From a virus: DNA of 64,000 nt. Position numbers and translations under genes: made by a program. The stretch covers positions 1 to 64,000 of the IMG/VR virus record IMGVR_UViG_3300020183_000014; one strand, given 5' to 3'. This document shows, in pieces, positions 38,654-45,646 of the stretch (positions are counted from its first letter, which is position 1; the number at the start of each line of letters is the position of its first letter). Under the pieces are notes generated by a model, which made no database searches, had not been told where the DNA came from, and saw nothing but the letters and a program-made list of their open reading frames with translations.

Positions 38654-38660
38654 ATAAATA
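38654..38660 (-). promoter_or_regulatory. Candidate late promoter/leader motif TATTTAT
   Basis: Sense-strand CTATTTATAATGTAAATG, 7 bp before the ATG of the 1615-residue gene. Confidence 0.4.
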
Positions 38661-38674
38661 GAAACTTTTTAATT

Positions 38675-40636
38675 TTAATTAAATTGAGGTGGCAAGGTAA
38701 AAGATGTGTAATCTAATTGTGAAGGTGTAACCGTTTGACGCATTTCATTTACCACTGATGGACTTTTATACATTTCCCGAACAACCGCATCCAAAACAGG
38801 ACCATTTGTTTTAAAGTTATGTTCGTGTTTATAATTAACCACTGCGGCCGTTTGATTTGAGTTTTGATTATTGGTATTACCTTTTAATTTATTTTCCAAA
38901 TCAGATTCACTTACACCCATACTTTTAGCAACCAAAGCTTTAGCGGGTGCAACTGCTTCACTAACCATCTTAGAAAATAACTCTTCGTCCGTTTTTTGTA
39001 ACCCACCTAAACTTGTTTTTTCTTTTAAATTTTCAGATAACTCTAACCCTTCAATGTATTTGTCAAATTCAGCTAAAGGTTGTCTTATTGTCGCGGCCGC
39101 TTGTACCTTAGCAACTGTTAATAATGCACTTATGTCTTTTTGCATATTTTGGGTTGCGGTATATTGGTCTCTTGCAATATCTTCAACAGACATATCTTCA
39201 AAAGCTTTTTGGTTCTCTAATAAACCTTTTGCAATTGTTGGACTTAATTCATCTAATGCAACTTTAGTATCCTGCAATCCTAATTCTTTTGCCAAGGATT
39301 GAGGGATGTCAATAACCATTCTACCACCCTCCATTTTAGAGATGTTGGTTAAGAACTCTTTTTCTTTTTCGTCAATTTGTAGACCTGATGATAACAACGC
39401 GGTTGCTGCTGACGACCTTTCCGCAGCTTTGATTGCGGTTTTAGACATCTCTTCCATACTCATACCCATTTGGTCCGCTAATGCTTTAGATTTTCTAAGA
39501 TTAGCTCCTGTGATTTCAAACCTACCTAATTCAGTATTATATGTGGCTAATGAACCTGCAACACCTATCATAGCATCTTGTAATCCACCAGCATCGTTGG
39601 TCGCCATATACATTAATTTTAATGGGTCATTAAAGTCACCAATAGCGCCTCCTATAGCTTGTAATTCAGCAGATAACGCAATTGCTTGGTCCGGGTCAAA
39701 AAGTTTTTCCGCCATTGTTTTAACCTTTTCAATATTCATATTAAATTCAATAGACTTCTGAACCATTCTGGTTAATCCCTCAACACCATTTTTAAATCCA
39801 ATGGTATTTAATTTGTCCATATTAGCACCAACATCCGCCACTACTTTTCTTGCATTTAAACCAAGAGTTAATGAACTTTTACCCGCTTTGTCAATTTCTT
39901 TGATTGCATCTTTTGCACCAATACCTATTTTGTCAAAACTATCTAACGCGGCACCCAATCTATATAAATCACCATAAAATGCTCTTGCTGTTTTTTGAGA
40001 TTCTTGTAAAACATCTTTACCGAATGTTGTCATCTTACCAGTTTGTTCAACCATTTGTACTGAATAATCTTTCACATCCTCAAAACTAAATCCCATGGCG
40101 GTTGCGGCTGGTAATGTTTCAAATATATTGTTTCTAAATTGTCTCGATAATTCACCGGTTAAACCAAGTTCAGAATTAATTTTATTTCTTAATTCCACTT
40201 CTTGTTTTTGTATTTTTTCCAATTCTTTACCGAGAAAAGACACCATTTCACTAGTTCCTTTAACACCTAATTGAACCATAAAATCAGGTAGATTTTTTGA
40301 TTCTCTCGCTATTTTACCTATTGTTTCAGATATGGTGCTAAATTGAAATACAGTATCTTTTTGTAATGATAATGATGAAACAGGATTTGAATACCCTAAG
40401 TCCGCAATGTCTTGTGTTTTTAGTAAGTCGGTTGCATAAGACGCTGTTTTACTACCCGCACCTCCTGTGTTCCCTCCGCTTGATGGTTCTTTTTGGTTAT
40501 AAAATGACCAATAATCATCTACTTTACCCATTAAAGAACTATTATTCTGTACTGATTGCAATTTTAAGAACTCGTTTTTGAATTGAGTATAATTTAAACC
40601 TGCTCTTAGTTTGGATACCTCTTCATTAATTGTCAT
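38675..40636 (-). CDS. Tail tape measure protein (gp29-like)
   Basis: 653 residues (T4 gp29 is 590). Almost entirely helical, with long amphipathic heptad-rich segments and small-residue-rich stretches (AIALSAELQAIGGAIGDFND, MSKTAIKAAERSSAATALLS), typical of tape measure proteins that set tail length inside the tube. Its position directly after the gp26/gp51-like chaperone pair is the classic place for a tape measure gene. The C-terminus (NYKHEHNFKTNGPVLDAVVR) is less helical and may contact the baseplate hub. No lytic domain is visible. Confidence 0.72.
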   Translation of the reverse strand: MTINEEVSKLRAGLNYTQFKNEFLKLQSVQNNSSLMGKVDDYWSFYNQKEPSSGGNTGGAGSKTASYATDLLKTQDIADLGYSNPVSSLSLQKDTVFQFSTISETIGKIARESKNLPDFMVQLGVKGTSEMVSFLGKELEKIQKQEVELRNKINSELGLTGELSRQFRNNIFETLPAATAMGFSFEDVKDYSVQMVEQTGKMTTFGKDVLQESQKTARAFYGDLYRLGAALDSFDKIGIGAKDAIKEIDKAGKSSLTLGLNARKVVADVGANMDKLNTIGFKNGVEGLTRMVQKSIEFNMNIEKVKTMAEKLFDPDQAIALSAELQAIGGAIGDFNDPLKLMYMATNDAGGLQDAMIGVAGSLATYNTELGRFEITGANLRKSKALADQMGMSMEEMSKTAIKAAERSSAATALLSSGLQIDEKEKEFLTNISKMEGGRMVIDIPQSLAKELGLQDTKVALDELSPTIAKGLLENQKAFEDMSVEDIARDQYTATQNMQKDISALLTVAKVQAAATIRQPLAEFDKYIEGLELSENLKEKTSLGGLQKTDEELFSKMVSEAVAPAKALVAKSMGVSESDLENKLKGNTNNQNSNQTAAVVNYKHEHNFKTNGPVLDAVVREMYKSPSVVNEMRQTVTPSQLDYTSFTLPPQFN

Positions 40637-40640
40637 ATCT

Positions 40641-40647
40641 ATAAATA
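40641..40647 (-). promoter_or_regulatory. Candidate late promoter/leader motif TATTTAT
   Basis: Sense-strand ATATTTATAGATATG, 4 bp before the tape measure ATG, in the 11-bp gap after the gp51-like stop. Confidence 0.4.
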
Positions 40648-40791
40648 TTATTTAGGAGCGTTTTCTAATTCAATAATATACTCCACGTAATATCTACGTA
40701 TGAAAACGGGCATGGTGATAATATCACCATAACTAAAACCTCTTTTGATTAAAAATAAAATTTCATCTAACTGTCCTTTCTTATAAGCCAT
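40648..40791 (-). CDS. gp51-like small protein / frameshift extension of the gp26-like chaperone
   Basis: 47 residues from the ATG at 40789-40791, which overlaps the end of the gp26-like frame by 11 bp. The frame stays open upstream without a stop through the overlap, in the +1 frame of the gp26-like gene, so the product may instead be made as a fusion of about 293 residues (243 + 50) by a +1 shift at TTT TTT CGC (40799-40807). Helical sequence DEILFLIKRGFSYGDIITMP. In T4, gene 51 follows gene 26; tail assembly chaperones of other phages are made as frameshift pairs immediately before the tape measure gene, exactly this layout. Confidence 0.65.
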   Translation of the reverse strand: MAYKKGQLDEILFLIKRGFSYGDIITMPVFIRRYYVEYIIELENAPK

Positions 40792-41530
40792 AGAAAGGGC
40801 GAAAAAACTCAACCCCGAACCCAATTTCAACTTGGGTGTCTTCTCCTGACGGGGTTTTTACTGTTTTTGTTAAATCTAATCCTGGTTTATTTTCTTTTAC
40901 AAATTTTTTGAAATCTTGGGAATCTTTGATTGGTAATCTTTCCACAAAATTGTGAATATTCATCATATCCTTGTTTCCTGCAACAGATTTAATCATCATT
41001 TCTAATTGTTTTGTCACGATAGGTGCAACACCTTGACCGTTCCAACTTCTTTTTAAATCATCAAGTTCTTTTTCTTGTTTTGGTGTTAAAAATTTAAATG
41101 TAATTTGAACTTTTGATTTTTCCATAAAATATGGGTATTCACCATTCGAATCGCATTCTAAATTAAAATCTTTGAATTTTAATTCACTCATATCAACAGA
41201 TACTTCAAATTCCTTTTCGGTTTTAGGGTCTGTTAAATAGAATTTATATTCAGGACCGAAAGCGGTGTTTCTTAAAAATATTAATACCGCTTGTCTATCT
41301 TCTTCAACAATATCTTCAATTTGAATATCTCTATCCAAAATTTTTCTTTTTAATAATTCATCTATTACACCATTCGAGGCAATAAGATTTTGAGCTGATA
41401 ATATATTTTCATCGGCGGCTGTTAAATACGCAACCTTGAGTGATTTCTTTTTATTTTGATAGTGTATACCTCTTGAGGGTAGTTCAACAACATCATATGC
41501 AATTGTTGGGTCAACTCTAAATTCTTCCAT
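40781..41530 (-). CDS. 26: Baseplate hub/tail assembly protein, gp26-like (T4 baseplate family)
   Basis: 249 residues (T4 gp26 is about 208). The N-terminal VVELPSRGIHYQNKKKSLKV carries the L-P-S-(K/R)-G-x-x-Y pattern of the T4 gp26-type family, followed by YLTAADENILSAQNLIASNG and DIVEEDRQAVLIFLRNTAFG. Acts in hub or tube assembly rather than in the mature tail, by analogy. Followed by a gp51-sized frame and the tape measure. Preceded by the gp19 terminator; no TATTTAT element within 100 bp, so its promoter is unclear. Confidence 0.65.
   Translation of the reverse strand: MEEFRVDPTIAYDVVELPSRGIHYQNKKKSLKVAYLTAADENILSAQNLIASNGVIDELLKRKILDRDIQIEDIVEEDRQAVLIFLRNTAFGPEYKFYLTDPKTEKEFEVSVDMSELKFKDFNLECDSNGEYPYFMEKSKVQITFKFLTPKQEKELDDLKRSWNGQGVAPIVTKQLEMMIKSVAGNKDMMNIHNFVERLPIKDSQDFKKFVKENKPGLDLTKTVKTPSGEDTQVEIGFGVEFFRPFYGL
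40799..40807 (-). other. Candidate programmed +1 frameshift site UUU_UUU_CGC
   Basis: In the gp26-like frame the codons read GAG TTT TTT CGC. Peptidyl-tRNA-Phe can slide from UUU onto UUC, with a rare Arg codon (CGC) waiting in the A site of this AT-rich genome; the same logic as the UUU_CGU shift site of influenza PA-X. The +1 frame then runs into GCC CTT TCT ATG and the gp51-like frame, giving a ~293-residue fusion. Confidence 0.5.
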
Positions 41531-41569
41531 ATTTTTTATTTTATAACTAGTATAGTTTACGAAAACTTT

Positions 41570-41604
41570 TAAAAAAAGTAAAGGTCTCCTTTTGAGAGAC
41601 CTTT
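41570..41604 (-). terminator. Terminator after gp19
   Basis: Stem AAAGGTCTC / GAGACCTTT (41580-41588 and 41596-41604), 7-nt loop, followed on the minus strand by ACTTTTTTTAAAAG. Lies 26 bp past the gp19 stop. Confidence 0.85.
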
Positions 41605-41629
41605 TATTGACAGATTTTTTATTATTTGA

Positions 41630-42118
41630 TTAGTAAACTAAAATACATCTATCCATTCTTAACGAACATGTGATAGATGCAATATCATCTCTTGAATAAT
41701 CAAGTTCGTTAAAGTTTAAGTCGGTTATGAAAGAACCTTGAAGTATCCATTTTTCAACCACAACCCCCGTTGGGTCTAACATCTCTAATTCAATATCCTT
41801 TTTATAACCAGCTGCGTAACCCATACGACCTGTTACTGATTCGGCGTGTAGACGGAACCATTCCATCAACGCTTGTGACGCTGAAGGACCAATTGGGTCT
41901 TTGAAGGTTACTCTTATTTCACTCCATTCAAATCTACCAGCAACATATGTTGAGGTGTTTATAAAAGGAATTGCAACTGAATTTATTTTTGCGCTTGGTC
42001 TTGCACTTGATGTTACATACCATTCATTTATTCCTAATGATGAAGGAAATCTAAGTATGAATCGGTTAACTCTTTTCGGTTCGTAAGGAACCGGCATTTT
42101 CATTAATAAATCTGCCAT
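41630..42118 (-). CDS. 19: Tail tube protein gp19-like
   Basis: 162 residues (T4 gp19 is 163). The pattern ADLLMKMPVPYEPKRVNRFI, FSSLGINEWYV-type strand, then FEWSEIRVTFKDPIGPSASQ and MEWFRLHAESVTGRMGYAAG is characteristic of T4-type tube proteins, as is the ending DIASITCSLRMDRCILVY. Stacked hexamers line the tail for DNA passage. It has its own terminator and a late element 42 bp upstream, and is separated from the sheath gene by a 348-bp intergenic region, so its level can be set independently. Confidence 0.92.
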   Translation of the reverse strand: MADLLMKMPVPYEPKRVNRFILRFPSSLGINEWYVTSSARPSAKINSVAIPFINTSTYVAGRFEWSEIRVTFKDPIGPSASQALMEWFRLHAESVTGRMGYAAGYKKDIELEMLDPTGVVVEKWILQGSFITDLNFNELDYSRDDIASITCSLRMDRCILVY

Positions 42119-42160
42119 GTCAATATTTGTTTTTTATTTTTTTTATTTTTAATCTTTCTT

Positions 42161-42167
42161 ATAAATA
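42161..42167 (-). promoter_or_regulatory. Candidate late promoter/leader motif TATTTAT
   Basis: Sense-strand ATATTTATAAGAAAG, 42 bp before the gp19 ATG. The longer spacing leaves room for a real 5' leader. Confidence 0.4.
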
Positions 42168-42241
42168 TGTTGTATATGAAAAAACAAAAAAAATCTTCTC
42201 AATACTTGATTTTGTGAAAATTATTTCGTATTTTTTCCATA

Positions 42242-42338
42242 CTAGTACTAGATGCTAGTAAATTAAGAACTAGATTAAAGAAACTAGAATAACTAGAAAG
42301 AAATAAACTAGATAAAAATAAACTAGAACTAGAACTAG
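42242..42338. repeat. Cluster of ten CTAG tetranucleotides in the gp18-gp19 gap
   Basis: Within 97 bp, CTAG occurs at 42242, 42248, 42255, 42270, 42284, 42293, 42308, 42323, 42329 and 42335, most inside (A)ACTAGA(A/T). The region is non-coding on both strands. CTAG is usually one of the rarest tetranucleotides in bacterial DNA, so this density is striking; it looks like an array of protein-binding half-sites. Confidence 0.8.
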
Positions 42339-42417
42339 AATACTGGTGCATATACTGGGTAATTTATAATTTTATTTTTTTTATATTTAGTAGTTCCGTA
42401 GGTCACACTATATTATA

Positions 42418-42435
42418 ATGTTCCACGTGGAACAT
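42418..42435. promoter_or_regulatory. parS-like centromere palindrome
   Basis: Perfect 18-bp palindrome ATGTTCCACGTGGAACAT. Its inner 16 bp (42419-42434) equals the ParB-binding parS form TGTTCCACGTGGAACA known from Pseudomonas-type chromosomes and is two bases from the common TGTTTCACGTGAAACA. It lies 7 bp beyond the sheath-gene terminator on the minus strand. No parA or parB gene is in this window. Confidence 0.6.
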
Positions 42436-42441
42436 AAAATA

Positions 42442-42459
42442 GGGAGGGTTTCCCCTCCC
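42442..42459 (-). terminator. Terminator after gp18 with GAAA tetraloop
   Basis: Minus-strand stem GGGAGGG-GAAA-CCCTCCC, a 7-bp GC-only stem closed by a stable GNRA loop, followed by TATTTTATG. It sits 8 bp past the sheath stop. The U-run is short, so partial read-through into the gp19 gene is possible. Confidence 0.75.
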
Positions 42460-42466
42460 CTTTTTA

Positions 42467-45322
42467 TTAGATATCATCAAATGATGCTCCTGTTGGTGTA
42501 ATTATGAACTCAACATCTATGAATTCTAGAGCTCTTGTTGGTTTGATATAAATCTTACCTCTCAAAGTATTAGAGTCAATGTCTTCTGGGTCGTTGGAAA
42601 CCGTAACACGGAATTCATATAAACCCCTTTCCCTTTTAATTGCATCTAATATTGGGTTAACCAATCTCAAGAATTCATTACGAACTTGTTCGTCATTTTG
42701 TTCGAATAACAATCTTACCGCTACTGCCGAAATTAATTTTCTAGCCCTTAACAATAATCTTCTTACGTTAATTCTATCCAACGCCGATTCACGAATTTGA
42801 AGGGTTTTGTTACCCCATATAATTGTGCCGGTATCTGCGTATGTTGCTATTGGGTTAATTCTAGCTTTGTATAGGTCATCTCTTTCATCTAAAGTTAATT
42901 TCTTAACCGCTTTAATTGAATTTACTAATCCTCTTGAATAACCCGCTACCGCAAACCAAGGGAAAGATACGTTATCGGTTAACGCAATATTTCTTAAAAC
43001 TTCACCAGTTGGTGGTAGATATATTTGTACGGCGTTGTCTACGTCTCTAACTTGAATCCAAGGCCAATAAACAGCTGAATAATTACTATCAATCGACACA
43101 CCGTCCAAAGCGTCTATTACTTCATCCGCAGTACTGTAGTTTGGTGGTGAAATTACGTAAAGAGAATCCGCTCTATCGTCTTCAATCATATCAATTGCAT
43201 ATGACGTTAAAGAACTATTGTCATAGAAGTTAATACCCGGTGTTGCAAAAATGTTTATATCAACTGATTCAGGATTTGAGAAGGTGTCAATACCTTGGGC
43301 GTAAGCGTAGTAATCAGAGTTTCCCGATACCGTGCTAAACACGCCTCCATTATTGGTATTACCACTTGTGTAAGTGTTTTTACCAAAGATGAATCCATCA
43401 CCGTAGGTTCTCACATTTCTATAGATATCCCAACCATCAAATCCTCCAGCAGCGGTAAAAGTGAACTTACGATAATTGATGTTTGTCAATACGTTACTAA
43501 CTCCACCTGTTTGACCCTCTAAATCATACGATGTAGTTAAGAAAGTTGTTCCTGTGATTGTAGACGCGTTTGTTGATAAGTGGAAACCCTTAGTCGTACC
43601 AGCCGCTGAAGTTCCTTTGAATTTAAATAAGTCCCTATCGTATGTTACTTTATTGGTTGGACTTGATAAACCAAAGTATGTTTTTCTCACTTTATCACCT
43701 GAAGATAAAACCGGTGTTCCATCTGCGAGATAAGATTCGGTATCACCAGCATTAAAGAATGTAGTTTTGTAAATCACAGAACCCAAAGTGTCTGAACCGA
43801 AAGTACTGTTATTCGGGAATCCTTTAAATCCGGCGGGATATGCGTCAACGGGGTGATTATCAGACATTAACAGCATAATGTATTTTGAACGTATTTCATA
43901 TTCACCATCGGATGTACCAACCTTTTTAGCCACATAATTAGGTAAATCTGGATTCATACTACATCTACTAAATTTTTCAAGTACGACAATATTATTGTCT
44001 GTATCGTTAAAATCTCTAACAATTAAGTCAAAGTCACCCGTGTCTATATTGATATTAATAATAGAAATTTTTACCTCAAAGTTCGCTGCGTCCCCGTCTG
44101 ATATTGTAATTACATCAAATAAATCATTGACTTCACCACCTCTTACTTCAGAAACAACAGTTGGTGATATTGGAGTATCATAAGACGTTTTAAAGTCATT
44201 ACCAACAGTTTCATAAGATTCTGTTAAGCTTAAACCTCTAATATATCCTTCTTCATAAGCTCTTAACAAATAATTTGGATAAGCTTCAAATACATAAATA
44301 GGAACGTCACCTTTTAATTTGTCATAAACATCTGTACCAAATACTTTTGTTACATATTTTGATGACGACGCATCCATACTACAAGTAAATGATTTTGCTC
44401 CGCTCGTTGAACCTGTAATATTCACTGTAAATTCAGCTAAAGGATTTGTAGTAATTCCTGAACCTGTCACAATGAAATTAGCATTCCCCGTGGACTCTAA
44501 GTTTAAAGTTTGTTGGCTGTAAGAGCCTCTTGGTCTGAACGCTAAAACAACCTGATTATTATATGCCGTATTGAGTGTTGCGTTGTAGGTGAACTTAGTC
44601 ACATCAAATCTACTTGCACCACTGTTGTATACAAATAAGTAAGAATACACTTCAGAACCCGCGGAATTTACTAAAACATTATACCATTCCTTATTGTTAT
44701 TATTATTTGCGTTATTTAAACCTGTTAGAGGAGAAAGTTCTTCAAGTGATGCGGTTTGACCAGAGGTTTGTGAAGTTGGTACTTCACCCATAACAAACCA
44801 CTCTCCATGATTAGATGATGTGTTACCACTAAAGTTTGCCACAATATAATCTGTAATATAATTTCCATCTACAGATATTTTATCTGATAGTTCACTATAA
44901 ATCGTACTTGCCGTGATTGTTGTGGTCTGTGCTGACATTGTTAAACCCGTGGTTGTACCACTAAGCGATTCCAATATAACACCAGCAATTGTCTTAACCC
45001 CGTAAGTTTTAACAGGTAAGTAACCCGTTAAACCCAATATTTTTGTTACAAATAATTGGTTTGATTCTTCTAAATAAGATTTTGCAAAATAAGGTAATTC
45101 ATATTTTGGGTTATTGTTGTTGTCTTTTAAGGGACTTGTTCCTCCAAAATATGACTTGAATTCGTCAAAATTAGTTATTAATAAAGGTTCAAAAGCGGGA
45201 CCCTTTAAGGTTTCACCCACCAAACCTAATGTGCTGACACCAACACTTTGTGCCACGAATGTTAAGTCTTTTTCGGATGTGTATACACCCGGAGATACAA
45301 AAACTCTATTTGAATTTGCCAT
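42467..45322 (-). CDS. 18: Tail sheath protein gp18-like
   Basis: 951 residues (T4 gp18 is 659, so there are large surface insertions). N-terminus FVSPGVYTSEKDLTFVAQSV is the classic sheath start. The C-terminal contractile core has PWFAVAGYSRGLVNSIKAVK, IIWGNKTLQIRESALDRINV, RRLLLRARKLISAVAVRLLF and the final DVEFIITPTGASFDD. Long Thr/Ser/Gly-rich middle segments probably form outer decorations. A late element lies 39 bp upstream and a GAAA-loop terminator just downstream, so it is a single-gene unit, as expected for the most abundant tail protein. Confidence 0.93.
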   Translation of the reverse strand: MANSNRVFVSPGVYTSEKDLTFVAQSVGVSTLGLVGETLKGPAFEPLLITNFDEFKSYFGGTSPLKDNNNNPKYELPYFAKSYLEESNQLFVTKILGLTGYLPVKTYGVKTIAGVILESLSGTTTGLTMSAQTTTITASTIYSELSDKISVDGNYITDYIVANFSGNTSSNHGEWFVMGEVPTSQTSGQTASLEELSPLTGLNNANNNNNKEWYNVLVNSAGSEVYSYLFVYNSGASRFDVTKFTYNATLNTAYNNQVVLAFRPRGSYSQQTLNLESTGNANFIVTGSGITTNPLAEFTVNITGSTSGAKSFTCSMDASSSKYVTKVFGTDVYDKLKGDVPIYVFEAYPNYLLRAYEEGYIRGLSLTESYETVGNDFKTSYDTPISPTVVSEVRGGEVNDLFDVITISDGDAANFEVKISIININIDTGDFDLIVRDFNDTDNNIVVLEKFSRCSMNPDLPNYVAKKVGTSDGEYEIRSKYIMLLMSDNHPVDAYPAGFKGFPNNSTFGSDTLGSVIYKTTFFNAGDTESYLADGTPVLSSGDKVRKTYFGLSSPTNKVTYDRDLFKFKGTSAAGTTKGFHLSTNASTITGTTFLTTSYDLEGQTGGVSNVLTNINYRKFTFTAAGGFDGWDIYRNVRTYGDGFIFGKNTYTSGNTNNGGVFSTVSGNSDYYAYAQGIDTFSNPESVDINIFATPGINFYDNSSLTSYAIDMIEDDRADSLYVISPPNYSTADEVIDALDGVSIDSNYSAVYWPWIQVRDVDNAVQIYLPPTGEVLRNIALTDNVSFPWFAVAGYSRGLVNSIKAVKKLTLDERDDLYKARINPIATYADTGTIIWGNKTLQIRESALDRINVRRLLLRARKLISAVAVRLLFEQNDEQVRNEFLRLVNPILDAIKRERGLYEFRVTVSNDPEDIDSNTLRGKIYIKPTRALEFIDVEFIITPTGASFDDI

Positions 45323-45361
45323 TTTTAAATTGTTTGGTTAATTAATTTTATTTCTTTATCA

Positions 45362-45368
45362 ATAAATA
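45362..45368 (-). promoter_or_regulatory. Candidate late promoter/leader motif TATTTAT
   Basis: Sense-strand AAAGATATTTATTGATAAA, 39 bp before the sheath ATG. The 18-base context is nearly identical to the element before the gp13-like gene at 51049, on the other strand. Confidence 0.5.
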
Positions 45369-45445
45369 TCTTTGTTTTTAGCAAAGATTCCCTTGATTTT
45401 TTTAAAAATGGTACTTATGGATACTAATTTATACTTTAATATCTA

Positions 45446-45452
45446 TATTTAT
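45446..45452 (+). promoter_or_regulatory. Candidate late promoter/leader motif TATTTAT
   Basis: CTATATTTATCTTTATCATG: 7 bp before the ATG of the 58-residue plus-strand gene. Confidence 0.4.
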
Positions 45453-45459
45453 CTTTATC

Positions 45460-45636
45460 ATGAAAAACTCCTCGAAAAATATAAAGGTTAGTGAAAATCA
45501 TCATAAAATGTTAAAAGAACATTGCGATAAAAATGGATTAAAAATTTACAAGGTTGTTCAAAAATGGATTGATGAGTTTTGTAAAACAGGAAAGGTGAAT
45601 GATTCACCTAAGAAAAAAGACCTATACGGGGATTAA
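45460..45636 (+). CDS. Small DNA-binding-like protein (ribbon-helix-helix type?)
   Basis: 58 residues, running opposite to the surrounding tail genes. After a basic start, the stretch KVSENHHKMLKEHCDKNGLK, then IYKVVQKWIDEF, fits the strand-helix-helix layout of Arc/CopG-like repressors (I-V-S-E..H..LKE.C...G..I...V..WI.E); the tail is Lys/Asp-rich. It has its own TATTTAT element and ends 10 bp before the stop of the gp15-like gene, which converges on it. A regulator of late genes is plausible but unproven. Confidence 0.65.
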   Translation: MKNSSKNIKVSENHHKMLKEHCDKNGLKIYKVVQKWIDEFCKTGKVNDSPKKKDLYGD

Positions 45637-45646
45637 TTGAATATTA

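Noticed and set aside
42177-42218. A 13-codon ATG frame in the gp18-gp19 gap
   Set aside because: Too short and Lys-rich by base composition; the gap shows no other coding potential.
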